Shown here: piece after piece, positions 52,201-56,417 of the stretch
How positions within the stretch are numbered: position 1 is the stretch's first letter
Layout: each line of letters starts with the position of its first letter
Source: Sinotaia quadrata
Lineage: Eukaryota > Mollusca > Gastropoda > Architaenioglossa > Viviparidae
Assembly (NCBI GenBank): GCA_028829895.1
Contig: CM054181.1
Location: 102,293,860-102,357,859 of the forward strand
Direction of reading: 5' to 3'
Length of the DNA stretch: 64,000 nt
Notes under the pieces: model-generated
Database searches by the model: none
Told to the model about the DNA's origin: nothing
What the model saw: only the letters and a program-made list of their open reading frames with translations
Position numbers and translations under genes: made by a program

Positions 52201-54020
52201 AACTTGTTTGAAGAATTTATACCTTGCCAGTAAACAGAAATTTAAGTAATTTTAGTTTTTCATACTTACTAGCAAAATTGTAGTAGTTAACTTGTTGAAG
52301 TGTATTTATGGTTGAACAAAATGTGAGGGTAAATAAATACTTAGTAAATAAAGCAAATGGTAATCACTTCAGTTGCTTCATTGTATTGGATCAAGGCACA
52401 CTTGGGACTTATTTCATGTTTTTGTTATGTCGTATGTGTACAGTAATAAGAAAGTTTACAGCTGGTCAAATGTATAACTTCTTCATTAAAAACAAAAAGC
52501 TGTTATGTCATATATCACAAACTCCTCTTGCAGATAAATTGGCAAAACGAAAGTTTGAATCAAAAATGCTCTTGCATGCATTAGCATGTCCATTGACTGT
52601 AAGAGTTGGACAGTTGCAGTTCTTATCTTATATCCACAGTGAACTTAAATTCATCTTCACTTGATCTATAACAATGCCACACTTGACCTAAATTCATCCT
52701 CATTTGGTCTGTAACTCTTACAATGCCACAGTTGACATGATGTAACACATTCTGTGCAACACAGGCATGAGAGTGGTAGTTACAGTTTGAGCTCTATATA
52801 CAAAAGTTTAAAATTAATATTATGTGTTTTGTATGTTGGGGACTTTTCTACTCTGTAAGGTGATATTTTTATTGTATTTAGTGTCTAAATTATAGTACTT
52901 AAGCATGGAAGATTTAGTTTCCAGAAGGCAAATATAGATAAAATTGATTTAATAATCTAATAAATAGTTTTTTTCTAAATAACTCAACAAATCTTGTGGG
53001 GGAAAAAGTCTGATTTTGAAAAGTATCTGTGCCGGAAAATGTGGTGAATTACTTGTATCCATTAACAGAATTTCTTAATTATTCATTAAAATATGGTCCT
53101 GATAGTAGTGACCTTAAATAACCATTCTGTGAAGTATTACTATACTTTGCAAATCATCATGCAAATTAAGTTGTAATATGCTCATCCAGCCATGATCATT
53201 TTGTAATGTGTTTTAAATAATAATTATTTTTTCTAAATCATTACTTGTAAATGTATTGCTAATTTGAATCAGTAATAAGAAAATAAATAATAAATTGAAG
53301 AAATTGGAGATTATTGCTCATTCCTATGAGAAATAACACAACTAAATAAACAGCTTTGTATCATTGTTAATTATTATTGTTCACATTGGACAAAGTACAT
53401 TTAAAATATATTTTATAAATATTAATTTTTAATAGTGTACTATATATGGTGATGGAATACTAATACTGTAACAAACAGTAATTGCAAATTGTTTATAGTA
53501 AACTGTAGTTTAGAATAATATATTAGTTATAATTACCTTTATTAAATACTTATTTTTTATGAGATAGTTAAGCTGTGTTAAAATTAATTACCATAAATTC
53601 ATTGACTTTAAAAACTCGTTAACATCTCCATCCCACTCTAAAGCCAATATTCCGTATACATCAGGTAAAGTTATTTTATTGCCATCAAGTTCTAATGTAC
53701 ATTTTTCTTCATAGTGTAATTGTGATCTCACACCAAGATGCTCACTGTAAATGATGCCAGAAACTAACTGAGATTCAACAAGTGTAAGAAAGATGCTTTT
53801 TGCCTGTTCAACTGCATGTGCTGAAAAACCCAGATAATAATAGAAACAAAATATATTGGTTGTTTGTACATCTGTGTACATTTGTTTTGTGCTCTTTGTA
53901 TGCGAACTTTTATATCCATGATCTGTGTTTGTATGTTTGCAGCTACAACTATTGAAACAAAGATTGGCACTGTACGACAGCGACAACATTCGAATGGCTC
54001 CAAATGAGACATCTTTGTAG
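1198..54020 (+). CDS. mcc: MCC homolog, gene span (16 coding exons, 5' partial)
   Basis: Homolog of the vertebrate MCC protein, a coiled-coil scaffold that in vertebrates binds PDZ proteins (NHERF, Scribble) and affects beta-catenin and NF-kB signalling, migration and polarity. Exons: 1198-1361, 29352-29465, 32687-32829, 34818-34921, 35761-35891, 37300-37545, 37963-38072, 40221-40329, 41278-41478, 42838-43018, 46018-46207, 48706-48937, 50294-50452, 51531-51754, 52004-52106, 53943-54020. They join without a frame break into 828 residues plus stop, close to the 829 residues of the human short form as I recall it. Landmarks matching MCC include RYEER.IELHSVIAEL, LVGKYESNATAL, ENAVLMQELMAMK, RHKQSAEFVNDLKRAN and the terminal ETSL. 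The two regions around LVGKYESNATAL and VLMQELMAMK resemble the paired MCC-type PDZ-interaction coiled-coil domains. The identification is firm; the start of the long form is outside the window. Confidence 0.96.
3424..3740. repeat. Degenerate tandem repeat, about 60 bp, five copies
   Basis: Units share ttttgcctgtctatactgct and tattgcaatgcaagt; copies have diverged and differ in length. Confidence 0.7.
5945..6263. repeat. 80-bp higher-order repeat, four copies
   Basis: Each 80-bp unit is two diverged 40-bp halves, cacttaatataaatatcc... and cacttaatacaagtatcc.... Units begin at 5945, 6025, 6105 and 6185. Confidence 0.9.
6490..6680 (+). mobile_element. Possible decayed tRNA-derived SINE
   Basis: TGGTGACTGAGAGGTCTAGA (6500-6519) resembles a tRNA-type box A and GGGAATTTAAATCCC, about 22 bp further on, resembles a box B (GGTTCGAATCC) flanked like a T-arm. 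The sequence is too decayed to fold as a tRNA. No target duplication was established. Confidence 0.35.
7210..7747 (-). pseudogene. Non-LTR retrotransposon fragment, N-terminal (WRRWTREGNIQLM) region
   Basis: A 106-codon open stretch contains KTWRRWTREGNIQLMVSYYQ and ARGYRKKMHELWLKYHLDDI, then EQQLLDQKIAILQNRPLTSL. This resembles the W.RWT.EEN..LM..YY motif region common just before the reverse transcriptase in many invertebrate non-LTR (R2/R4-like or similar) elements. Downstream (to about 7210) homology continues only as broken frame. Not a host gene. Confidence 0.6.
7828..8060 (-). pseudogene. Non-LTR retrotransposon fragment, reverse transcriptase palm
   Basis: The minus strand reads AMLWTDYLKAYDSVPHSWIL then ETIKMYKIAP and stops at 7828-7830. 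The D-Y-x-K-A-Y-D-S-V-P-H-S-W signature is the RT palm block carrying the first catalytic Asp in many invertebrate non-LTR elements. Upstream, RGTKDQ followed by in-frame stops matches the preceding block, so the copy is dead. The YADD block was not found. Confidence 0.65.
8582..8765. repeat. Tandem repeat of about 47 bp, four copies
   Basis: Units contain attatagttggaccactaag and actggagggaat, starting at about 8582, 8628, 8674 and 8721. Confidence 0.85.
8886..8921. repeat. TG microsatellite
   Basis: Uninterrupted TG dinucleotides of about 36 bp. Confidence 0.95.
10960..11470. repeat. Degenerate short repeats with a 100-bp duplication
   Basis: Short units like cctataaggacacac recur across the block. 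A longer 100-bp unit is present twice, starting at 11042 and 11142 (cctatcagagcacacagcta). Confidence 0.8.
11732..11891. mobile_element. hAT-type MITE (160 bp) with 8-bp target duplication
   Basis: Ends are CAGGGTTTCTCAA (11732-11744) and its inverted partner TTGAGAAAGGCTG (11879-11891), matching at 11 of 13 positions and starting CAG as hAT ends do. Flanks are CTGTTGTG (11724-11731) and CTCTAGTG (11892-11899), 6 of 8 identical; the right copy fits the nTCTAGAn pattern known for hAT targets. No transposase is encoded, so it is non-autonomous, and moderately old. Confidence 0.7.
12121..14160 (+). promoter_or_regulatory. mcc: CpG-rich block, likely internal promoter of MCC
   Basis: CpG dinucleotides are rare in most of the window but frequent here (12121-12480 and 13010-14160, e.g. 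around cgtctcgggtcgcgtaac and gctgcccgcggtaagg). The end of the block holds a candidate first coding exon with a strong donor. Vertebrate MCC also makes a short isoform from a downstream start, so this matches known gene architecture. No TATA box was identified with confidence. Confidence 0.5.
14050..14077 (+). CDS. mcc: Candidate alternative first coding exon of short MCC isoform
   Basis: An ATG with G at -3 and +4 opens MAFRLRDVS and reaches a perfect donor, A|GTAAGT (14078-14083). An in-frame TAG lies upstream at 13987-13989, so translation can start here. It sits at the 3' end of the CpG-rich block. The exon ends one base into a codon. It joins in frame to the alternative acceptors of the next exon at 29362 or 29365 (tagcag, a NAGNAG pair), giving MAFRLRDVS then T-AITSMKGEI or T-ITSMKGEI. 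It does not fit the 29352 acceptor. This is inference from splice signals and phase only. Confidence 0.4.
14161..14427 (+). other. mcc: Possible extended or alternative non-coding first exon
   Basis: Follows the CpG-rich block and ends at a good donor, CAATGTAG|GTGAGC (cut after 14427). All ATG frames close quickly (for example ATGTAG at the donor), so it would be untranslated sequence, with translation starting at the Met in SMKGEI of exon B. It is an alternative to the exon ending at 14077. Confidence 0.3.
15167..15540. repeat. Degenerate repeat of about 30 bp
   Basis: Variants of cagttttactctcatccag and acacacacatcag alternate; an apparent open frame here is repeat translation. Confidence 0.75.
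16895..17010. repeat. 40-bp tandem repeat, three copies
   Basis: Units start atgtaccagtatgaatacat at 16895, 16935 and 16975; nearly identical. Confidence 0.9.
17418..17485. repeat. TG microsatellite (about 68 bp)
   Basis: Long uninterrupted TG run, the longest dinucleotide repeat of the window. Confidence 0.97.
20477..20775. repeat. Tandem repeat of about 60 bp, five copies
   Basis: Units contain cattgagacatagatgttat and cagtaagtatcctaactata, at 20477, 20538, 20597, 20656 and 20721. Confidence 0.85.
22532..22770. repeat. 40-bp tandem repeat, six copies
   Basis: Units gttgacaagactaaagggtt then gatgaaaagacaacagactg, spaced exactly 40 bp from 22533. Confidence 0.92.
24040..25560. repeat. 31-bp minisatellite, long array
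   Basis: Core unit gtaatagtggtttcacatgc then actgcaatatg. Clean copies lie at about 25020-25550, with a degraded flank reaching back to about 24.0 kb. It is the largest array here, probably grown from a diverged older repeat. Confidence 0.88.
25970..26280. repeat. Minisatellite of about 30 bp, ten copies
   Basis: Units gggatattgttttatctgca then ttaagtaa, nearly identical in the middle of the array. Confidence 0.92.
26797..27130. repeat. Tandem repeat of 75-84 bp, four to five copies
   Basis: Units contain gtgcttggtatgcagaaat and gtagttggactcctt, at about 26797, 26882, 26957, 27031 and 27109. Confidence 0.85.
29352..29465 (+). CDS. mcc: MCC exon B (start of coiled-coil body)
   Basis: Encodes LHLAAITSMKGEITELKSRL and continues to QLNMTQ, matching MCC LHSAALASLKGDIVELNKRL. 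Donor CCCAG|GTAAAG. Both ends are phase 0 when the acceptor after 29351 is used. Two further AGs, ending at 29361 and 29364, form a tandem acceptor three bases apart, in the phase needed by the candidate short first exon. The Met at SMKGEI could also serve as a start if the first exon is non-coding. Confidence 0.9.
30860..31106 (-). pseudogene. Possible DIRS/Ngaro-like retroelement fragment
   Basis: The minus-strand frame reads LVHKLCTRMLGKVERVTARA then LGKIIGLLGPFSPLDG. The K-V-T-A-R-x-L-x-x-x-I-G-x-x pattern resembles the connection region after the reverse transcriptase in DIRS/Ngaro-type elements. The homology is short, ends in stops, and is recalled from pattern only. Confidence 0.3.
32010..32395. 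repeat. Minisatellite of about 30-38 bp
   Basis: Alternating units gacagcattaataataatat gagagtaaagtgaacaat with deletions, about ten copies. Confidence 0.88.
32648..32691 (+). repeat. Perfect 22-bp duplication of the exon C acceptor
   Basis: Two identical copies (32648-32669, 32670-32691) of aataaactattttacagagt plus ga. Each contains a branch-like region, acag acceptor and the first exon bases. Confidence 0.97.
32687..32829 (+). CDS. mcc: MCC exon C (RYEERIIELHSVIAEL)
   Basis: Encodes SDTLCSQREVEARVEQV followed by TARYEERIIELHSVIAELRK, one of the most conserved MCC segments. The incoming phase is 0, and it ends with AG of a split Arg codon. The true acceptor is the second of two identical 22-bp copies (32648-32669, 32670-32691). 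Use of the first copy would add AGT GAA ATA AAC TAT TTT ACA GAG and then TGA. Confidence 0.95.
32830..34817 (+). other. mcc: MCC intron between exons C and D
   Basis: Largely occupied by a 70-95 bp repeat array (33080-34040). The remainder holds a 96-codon chance open frame at 34471-34761 with no recognisable protein. Confidence 0.65.
33080..34040. repeat. Tandem repeat of 70-95 bp, about ten copies
   Basis: Units contain gatgtcactctacattctgc, tactcagttaaatagggttg and tacctttttacacttt. The 5' copies are closer to each other than the 3' copies. Confidence 0.88.
34818..34921 (+). CDS. mcc: MCC exon D (acidic, REEEEFEE)
   Basis: Acceptor attacag; completes the split Arg and then reads EEEEFEESEAAQSNRSQDGG. 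Vertebrate MCC has IREEDEYSELRSELSQSQ here. The downstream part (SNHDVLVDSHCASLG) is poorly conserved. Donor CTTG|GTGTGT; ends one base into a codon. Confidence 0.88.
34922..35760 (+). other. mcc: MCC intron between exons D and E
   Basis: AT-rich, no coding or repeat structure recognised. Confidence 0.65.
35761..35891 (+). CDS. mcc: MCC exon E (NELRLELSRVVTEME, acidic tail)
   Basis: Starts after gtaatag; completes a Glu codon and reads MGNELRLELSRVVTEMESAM, comparable to the NSELQRVLTGLENV stretch of vertebrate MCC. It then becomes strongly acidic (QDEDEEEKLVDKTDQ), unlike the vertebrate protein. Ends on a codon boundary, donor CAG|GTAACT. Confidence 0.9.
36360..36660. repeat. Repeat of about 120 bp, three diverged copies
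   Basis: Shared parts are tatagctcattgctgtatgt and gactaaagccttatcaaa. Confidence 0.75.
37190..37231. repeat. TG microsatellite upstream of exon F
   Basis: About 42 bp of TG, ending about 70 bp before the exon F acceptor. UG repeats in such positions can bind CELF/TDP-43-type splicing factors in other animals. Confidence 0.95.
37300..37545 (+). CDS. mcc: MCC exon F (acidic and Pro-rich linker, then coiled coil)
   Basis: Encodes 82 residues, phase 0 at both ends. Residues 1-13 are acidic (EPKEEDDEYDEEE), 14-42 are Pro/Ser-rich and include KPPTPPPR, a PxxPxR pattern typical of class II SH3 ligands. Residues 50-82 return to coiled coil (ERELLAQREAELAKLRAHIA), matching MCC around KEEELNRTKATMNAIREERD. 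The linker replaces the more structured vertebrate segment. Donor AAAAAA|GTTAGG is weaker than the others but keeps frame with exon G. A TG dinucleotide repeat lies about 70 bp upstream of the acceptor. Confidence 0.92.
37546..37962 (+). other. mcc: MCC intron between exons F and G
   Basis: Short (417 bp) T-rich intron; nothing recognised apart from splice signals. Confidence 0.7.
37963..38072 (+). CDS. mcc: MCC exon G (VLELQNRL, Ser/Thr/Pro segment)
   Basis: Reads VLELQNRLASGDMLPSPVNS followed by RTPTPTKPQPPGVVMDR. MCC has VRELQTRLQ then a Ser/Thr/Pro linker. Frame decides the acceptor: gataatag|GTTTTAGAG fits the phase-0 end of exon F, while the later ttttag would break the frame. Ends with AG of a split Arg, donor ACAG|GTGAGC. 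Confidence 0.92.
38201..38320. repeat. 60-bp tandem duplication
   Basis: Two copies starting acataggtaaaataactgag at 38201 and 38261, differing at very few bases, hence young. Confidence 0.93.
39605..39975. repeat. 35-bp minisatellite, ten copies, open in three minus-strand frames
   Basis: Unit gatagagcaaatatacaata then gagatgatgggtgaa. Because 35 is not a multiple of 3 and no rotation of the minus-strand unit has a stop, the array is open in all three minus-strand frames (157, 121 and 103 codons). The encoded repeat is hydrophobic (SIVYLLYLHPSSLLYICSIF). Confidence 0.93.
40068..40220 (+). repeat. 23-bp array of decoy acceptors ending at exon H
   Basis: Units gctgtttgttgaagacataa tgt begin at 40068, 40091, 40114, 40137, 40160, 40183 and 40206. 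The last, with one extra T, supplies the true acceptor. Confidence 0.95.
40221..40329 (+). CDS. mcc: MCC exon H (PIAKVAELKKL, RQVLGAELSSLG)
   Basis: Encodes RRGGGDHFPIAKVAELKKL followed by PTLTRDRQVLGAELSSLG. This matches MCC NDIPIAKIAERVKL and RPVLGSEISSIG. The acceptor gtttgtttgaag is the last unit of a 23-bp tandem array whose every unit carries the same gaag. Donor GGG|GTAAGT, phase 0. Confidence 0.95.
40330..41277 (+). other. mcc: MCC intron between exons H and I
   Basis: Degenerate repeats at 41166-41277 run into the acceptor. A GC-richer stretch at 41000-41120 is not recognised. Confidence 0.6.
41166..41277 (+). repeat. Degenerate repeat of 33-36 bp ending at exon I acceptor
   Basis: Units start agctatattttctgtttgta (41166), agctagctgtgtcattattt (41199), atctcactattgtctgttag (41235) and atctatag (41270). 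Confidence 0.5.
41278..41478 (+). CDS. mcc: MCC exon I (first PDZ-interaction coiled coil, part 1)
   Basis: 67 codons, phase 0 at both ends. Reads LATTQTAEHVVQSVRASSSV, then a segment ending in RLELERVQSRADHLRAQND and TLILTLTESK. Vertebrate MCC has AEHLAHSLQ and ETERLNSRIEHLKSQNDLLT at the equivalent place. Acceptor tctatag, donor AAG|GTACAC. Confidence 0.95.
41479..42837 (+). other. mcc: MCC intron between exons I and J
   Basis: AT-rich; its 3' end is the acceptor-derived repeat at 42478-42837. Confidence 0.65.
42478..42837 (+). repeat. Acceptor-derived repeat upstream of exon J
   Basis: Copies of attgcag|gcacaaatactt at about 42648, 42688, 42735 (gcaag, mutated AG position) and 42781, with two more decayed copies at about 42475 and 42590. 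The true junction attatag|GCACATGCT follows. Confidence 0.85.
42838..43018 (+). CDS. mcc: MCC exon J (LVGKYESNATAL)
   Basis: Reads AHAERLSTLVGKYESNATAL and continues through SYSDQALEACQVLVALLDSE to NCRAAGIGGFG. This is the most conserved block of MCC (AERMSMLVGKYESNATALRL, AESEQSLILGQFRAAGVG). The acceptor attatag|GCACATG ends a row of look-alike acceptor copies. Ends one base into a Gly codon, donor TTTG|GTAAAA. Confidence 0.97.
43019..46017 (+). other. mcc: MCC intron between exons J and K
   Basis: AT-rich with a 30-35 bp minisatellite at 44515-44970. Nothing coding recognised. Confidence 0.65.
44515..44970. repeat. Minisatellite of 30-35 bp
   Basis: Variants of gactgaatgacaagatacat ttttatctg, about 14 copies. 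Confidence 0.88.
46018..46207 (+). CDS. mcc: MCC exon K (YESGEDDQGEVTALL, SPSPWEDISSHSHTT)
   Basis: Completes Gly, reads YESGEDDQGEVTALLQRSHG, then RTAESMSRHLLHRLDRSRG and SPSPWEDISSHSHTT. Vertebrate counterparts are DQSGDENITQMLKRAHDC, KTAENAAKALLMKLDGS and QPWESLSSNSHTSTTSS. Acceptor atttcag, donor ACTAG|GTACTT; the last two bases begin a split Ser codon. Confidence 0.95.
46500..46740. repeat. Degenerate repeat of about 38 bp
   Basis: Six variants of ggatgataaagggttctgtt catttgac. Confidence 0.8.
48411..48615 (+). repeat. Three decayed copies of the exon L 5' part
   Basis: Copies at about 48411-48480, 48484-48561 and 48566-48615 share the acceptor context (cttcag|tataactag), ggggaaggagagtttg and gcaagactt with the true exon start. 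Confidence 0.8.
48706..48937 (+). CDS. mcc: MCC exon L (SSTDSGEGEF, RLRDYVLQLR, ENAVLMQELMAMK)
   Basis: Completes Ser and reads TTSSTDSGEGEFGKVEEQRL, RDYVLQLRTERSAVRATVME, LEPVHVDPL and RFDLENAVLMQELMAMK. This matches MCC EDEQRLKDYIQQLKNDRAAV and LDLENAVLMQELMAMK. It carries the start of the second PDZ-interaction coiled coil. Donor AAG|GTTGGC, phase 0. The first 60-70 bases have three decayed copies upstream. Confidence 0.97.
48938..50293 (+). other. mcc: MCC intron between exons L and M
   Basis: Largely a degenerate 30-bp repeat at 49260-49800. Nothing coding recognised. Confidence 0.65.
49260..49800. repeat. Degenerate repeat of about 30 bp
   Basis: Variants of aataaacctaatatctgatt attcctgtc throughout. 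Confidence 0.8.
50294..50452 (+). CDS. mcc: MCC exon M (second coiled-coil domain, part 2)
   Basis: 53 codons, phase 0 at both ends. Reads EERAELKATNYLLEKESRAL and ELRLAAHESTEAAYRVTIQH then LRSELRLKDSIGQ. MCC has EEMAELKAQLYLLEKEKKAL and YLVHIEHLKSEVEEQ. Acceptor actacag, donor CAG|GTTAGT. Confidence 0.95.
50453..51530 (+). other. mcc: MCC intron between exons M and N
   Basis: T run at about 51090-51109 and a three-copy repeat at 51260-51500 leading into the acceptor. Nothing coding recognised. Confidence 0.65.
51260..51500 (+). repeat. Repeat of 80-97 bp, three copies, before exon N
   Basis: Units start ttgaccatgctagatgggtt aaacaatacata. The third is shortened and merges into the exon N acceptor region. 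Confidence 0.85.
51531..51754 (+). CDS. mcc: MCC exon N (ELARDLAASLTRERGLK, RHKQSAEFVNDLKRAN)
   Basis: Reads DSDSESCSSLVKLADLRSHD, PAELARDLAASLTRERGLKG, QVQELVATLEKISQNSEVR and HKQSAEFVNDLKRAN. MCC has LAELRTTCSENELAAEFTNA, VQELVSALERLTKSSEIR and HQQSAEFVNDLKRANSNL. Acceptor ttttcag. Ends with AG of a split Ser, donor ACAG|GTTAGA. The 249-bp intron that follows is the shortest of the gene. Confidence 0.97.
52004..52106 (+). CDS. mcc: MCC exon O (AFDKAKKRYQGKLRKLE)
   Basis: Completes Ser and reads ALITAFDKAKKRYQGKLRKL then EIQLKSVTERYETQ. MCC has LVAAYEKAKKKHQNKLKKLE and MAMVERHETQ. Acceptor ttctgcag, donor CAG|GTCAGT, phase 0. Confidence 0.97.
53538..53543 (-). terminator. Poly(A) signal after the antisense exon
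   Basis: Minus-strand AATAAA located 45 bp beyond the TAA of the 53588-53820 exon, at a usual distance for a short 3' UTR. Confidence 0.35.
53588..53820 (-). CDS. Unrecognised antisense terminal exon nested in the last MCC intron
   Basis: On the minus strand a good acceptor (ttattatctgggtttttcag) is followed by 76 codons and TAA. The peptide reads HAVEQAKSIFLTLVESQLVS, then GIIYSEHLGVRSQLHYEEKC, TLELDGNKITLPDVYGILA and LEWDGDVNEFLKSMNLW. It looks like a folded domain end, not translated intron: mixed composition, alternating hydrophobics, no repeats. A minus-strand AATAAA lies at 53538-53543, 45 bp past the stop. The exon needs one base from an upstream exon, which would lie above 53.8 kb; none was recognised. 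I do not recognise the family; a PCI/winged-helix end is only a thought. It may be a live gene end, a misplaced exon copy, or chance. Confidence 0.45.
53943..54020 (+). CDS. mcc: MCC terminal exon (PDZ ligand ETSL)
   Basis: Reads LQLLKQRLALYDSDNIRMAP then NETSL and TAG. Vertebrate MCC ends RMLKQRIALLEEENSRPHTN then ETSL. The class I PDZ ligand (Thr at -2, Leu at 0, with Ser at -1 as a possible phosphorylation site) is intact. Acceptor gtttgcag. Confidence 0.98.
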   Translation, partial: LQLLKQRLALYDSDNIRMAPNETSL

Positions 54021-54321
54021 CAGCAAACTTACCATGTGTGGCTTGTCCAGAGTGATGAATGAAGTATGAATGATTAGAATATTGAATGAAGTTTGACCTG
54101 TATAAATGTGGGAAAAAGTTATAAATTCTTGAGGGGTTGAAACGCCTTGTGCTTGAAAATAACTTTGTAAAAATGACTATTGGATGTGAAATCTACAAAT
54201 TCACATTTCTGCTTTAGCCTGTAAATTTTATTAGAGGAACAGGATTGGGTGATGTGATAAACAGTTTGCTTGATTGAATGTGTATAATGCATATCATATT
54301 GTAAATGTGTTACAGTTTTAG

Positions 54322-54366
54322 AATAAAATAGTAGAAAAGTGTACTTTTATTTACAAGAGCAATAAA
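54322..54366 (+). terminator. mcc: Poly(A) signals of MCC (two AATAAA)
   Basis: AATAAA at 54322-54327 and 54361-54366, about 300 to 345 nt after the stop codon. Confidence 0.65.
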
Positions 54367-55459
54367 GTGTTAAGAATTGCAGTTTTGATTTCATGATGAA
54401 TTTTGGGTGTTAAATAATGTGCAAGAGTTATAAGATGACTGGAAATATGCTTCTACACATAAGGTGTTTGATTTCAATTGGTTCATCACCTGCTGCCCAA
54501 GGACTTGTAAATATAATGGTGTTTGTTGACATGCCATTCATTCATAGAAATTATGCATCCTACTGATATCATAATTTAAATATTATTAACAATCACTAAT
54601 AGAACTTTGCAAATCATCATGCAAAAAAAATAATAATAAAATAACTAAAGAGTTAAAGAAAAATATCAAAACACTTTCAATCATTAATTTAGACTTATGG
54701 AATTGTTTCTGTAATGTAATTTATCTATTGACAATTGCTATACAAGTAGTCTTTGATGTTCATAGTTTATTTAGCATCTTTAAAAACACTTTAAAGTTCG
54801 TGTAATTTATATTTGTGAAATATTTTGTTCGTAGGCTTCTGTTTGTTATGCAAGGGATATGATTAATTTAACGTGATAATACATTTTGCATCGTCTGATT
54901 AGTAAAGATTTTCAGTTATACTATTGATAAAACTTGTATGCTGAATTGTAAAAGCCATTAGGTTTTGTTTTTTAAAAAGGTCTTCAGATATAATCAGTAA
55001 TAATAGTTTATATTAGTTCACTTATGTGCAGCAAAATAGAAATGATTTAAATAAATTGGTAAATATCTGAAAATCATCTCATGGTTAAGGTCAAACCTTG
55101 ATAAGTCTAGAAGAGAAAATTCAGATATGAGTTCAAAAGACATGAAATAATTTGTTTACTAGAACAATCAGTTTATTATACTTTTTTTAAAATTTGTATT
55201 CTCCCAAATTGTGTTTTCTCAAATGAATAATTATAACATATTTCTAAATTTAGCTGTTACATGAGATAAATACCCACCCACACAACAGTCTCCAGTAATG
55301 ACTTGAGTTTATAACCAAGTACAAATAACAAGTAATGAAAATGGAAACTGGTACTGCCCCTTGAAAGCCTCAACCCCCAATTTTGCATTGGAACTTTTAT
55401 AACAAAAATGTTTCAATCTTACAAAAGATCCAGTAGAATGCTATAGTAAAACTATGCAA

Positions 55460-55660
55460 CTGTTTGCCCCTACAGAAGAGTGAGTCATATACTGCAGTTA
55501 GACCATGCTACTGTTTGCTCCTACAGAAGATTTAGTAAACTATTGCAGTTGAACCCACTACTGTTTGCCCCTACAGAAGATTTAGTAAACTACTGCAGTT
55601 GAACCCACTGCTGTTTGCCCCTACAGAAGATAGTAAACTATTTCAAACCCTCCTACTGTT
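55460..55660. repeat. 50-bp tandem repeat, four copies
   Basis: Units start ctgtttgcccctacagaaga at 55460, 55511, 55561 and 55611. Confidence 0.92.
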
Positions 55661-56270
55661 GAGGTTGAAAGAGAAATGCAAGAAGAGTTTGTTTTGGGCT
55701 GTAGTGAAAGAGGGAGATGAAAACTCAGATGGTCATTTCAGGTCTGGACATGATAAAAAAAAATAGTCCAAATTAATCTCCCCTTTTTTGAAGATAGAAG
55801 TGAGAGATTAGAGGACTTTTGAATGCAATTTGAGCATCTTGCAACTGTGCACCAAATTCCAGAACATTGGGCAATTAATCTTTCCTGTTTTCTCTTGGAC
55901 TAAGCATGGACATTTACCACATACTGACTCCTGATGACATAAATAATACAAGGTTTTAACTCTAGTTTCAAATGTATTATTATTTTTTTAAGTTCACATT
56001 TAATGTTTGTTTAGTTGATAAATGTTTTTTTAAAAAATTAGCGCCTTATATAGTTATATTATATTCTTCTTTTTCAGTCAATATTGACATTATTAGGATT
56101 AGAGGCAATTTTTCAAGAAAAAGGTTATGACTTTACCTCTTGAGTCTTAGTATTCCAGGAACCAATTAGCTGGTGGGATTGTCTCCTCAGTATATAAATG
56201 CATCATCTGCTATAGTGTTTAATTTCAAAAGGCATTCAATTATAGTTGTAGATGATAAATATGGTGTTTT

Positions 56271-56292
56271 GATATATATATATATATATATA
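56271..56292. repeat. TA microsatellite
   Basis: About 22 bp of alternating T and A. Confidence 0.9.
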
Positions 56293-56359
56293 AATCCAAT
56301 TTATTTAATTACAGGAACGAAAGAAAATCAGTACAAATTAATCGCACAACTGTGTAATG

Positions 56360-56417
56360 AATAAAAACAAACAGGATCATAAGATTTTAATTTTTTTTTT
56401 TTTTGCATAGAATTTAT
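56360..56417. terminator. Opposed distal poly(A) signals at the gene boundary
   Basis: AATAAA on the + strand at 56360-56365 and on the - strand at 56412-56417, with a T run (about 56386-56404) between them. The A/T strand bias flips at the same place. I read this as the tail-to-tail boundary of MCC and the fucosyltransferase-like gene. Confidence 0.45.

Larger units (their letters stand above)
52107..53942 (+). other. mcc: Last MCC intron
   Basis: Contains the antisense exon at 53588-53820. A 118-codon + strand open frame at 52308-52664 has no recognisable protein and no splice support. Confidence 0.65.
54021..56400 (+). other. mcc: MCC 3' untranslated region (proximal and possible distal ends)
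   Basis: AATAAA signals occur at 54322-54327 and 54361-54366, giving a 3' UTR of about 350 nt. The + strand stays T-rich up to about 56.4 kb, where a further AATAAA lies at 56360-56365, so a longer alternative 3' UTR is possible. A 50-bp repeat array lies within (55460-55660). No other coding region was seen. Confidence 0.6.

Noticed and set aside
52308..52664. 118-codon + strand open frame in the last MCC intron
   Set aside because: No domain, no splice support, low-complexity AT-rich codons; the MCC exons on both sides join in phase without it.
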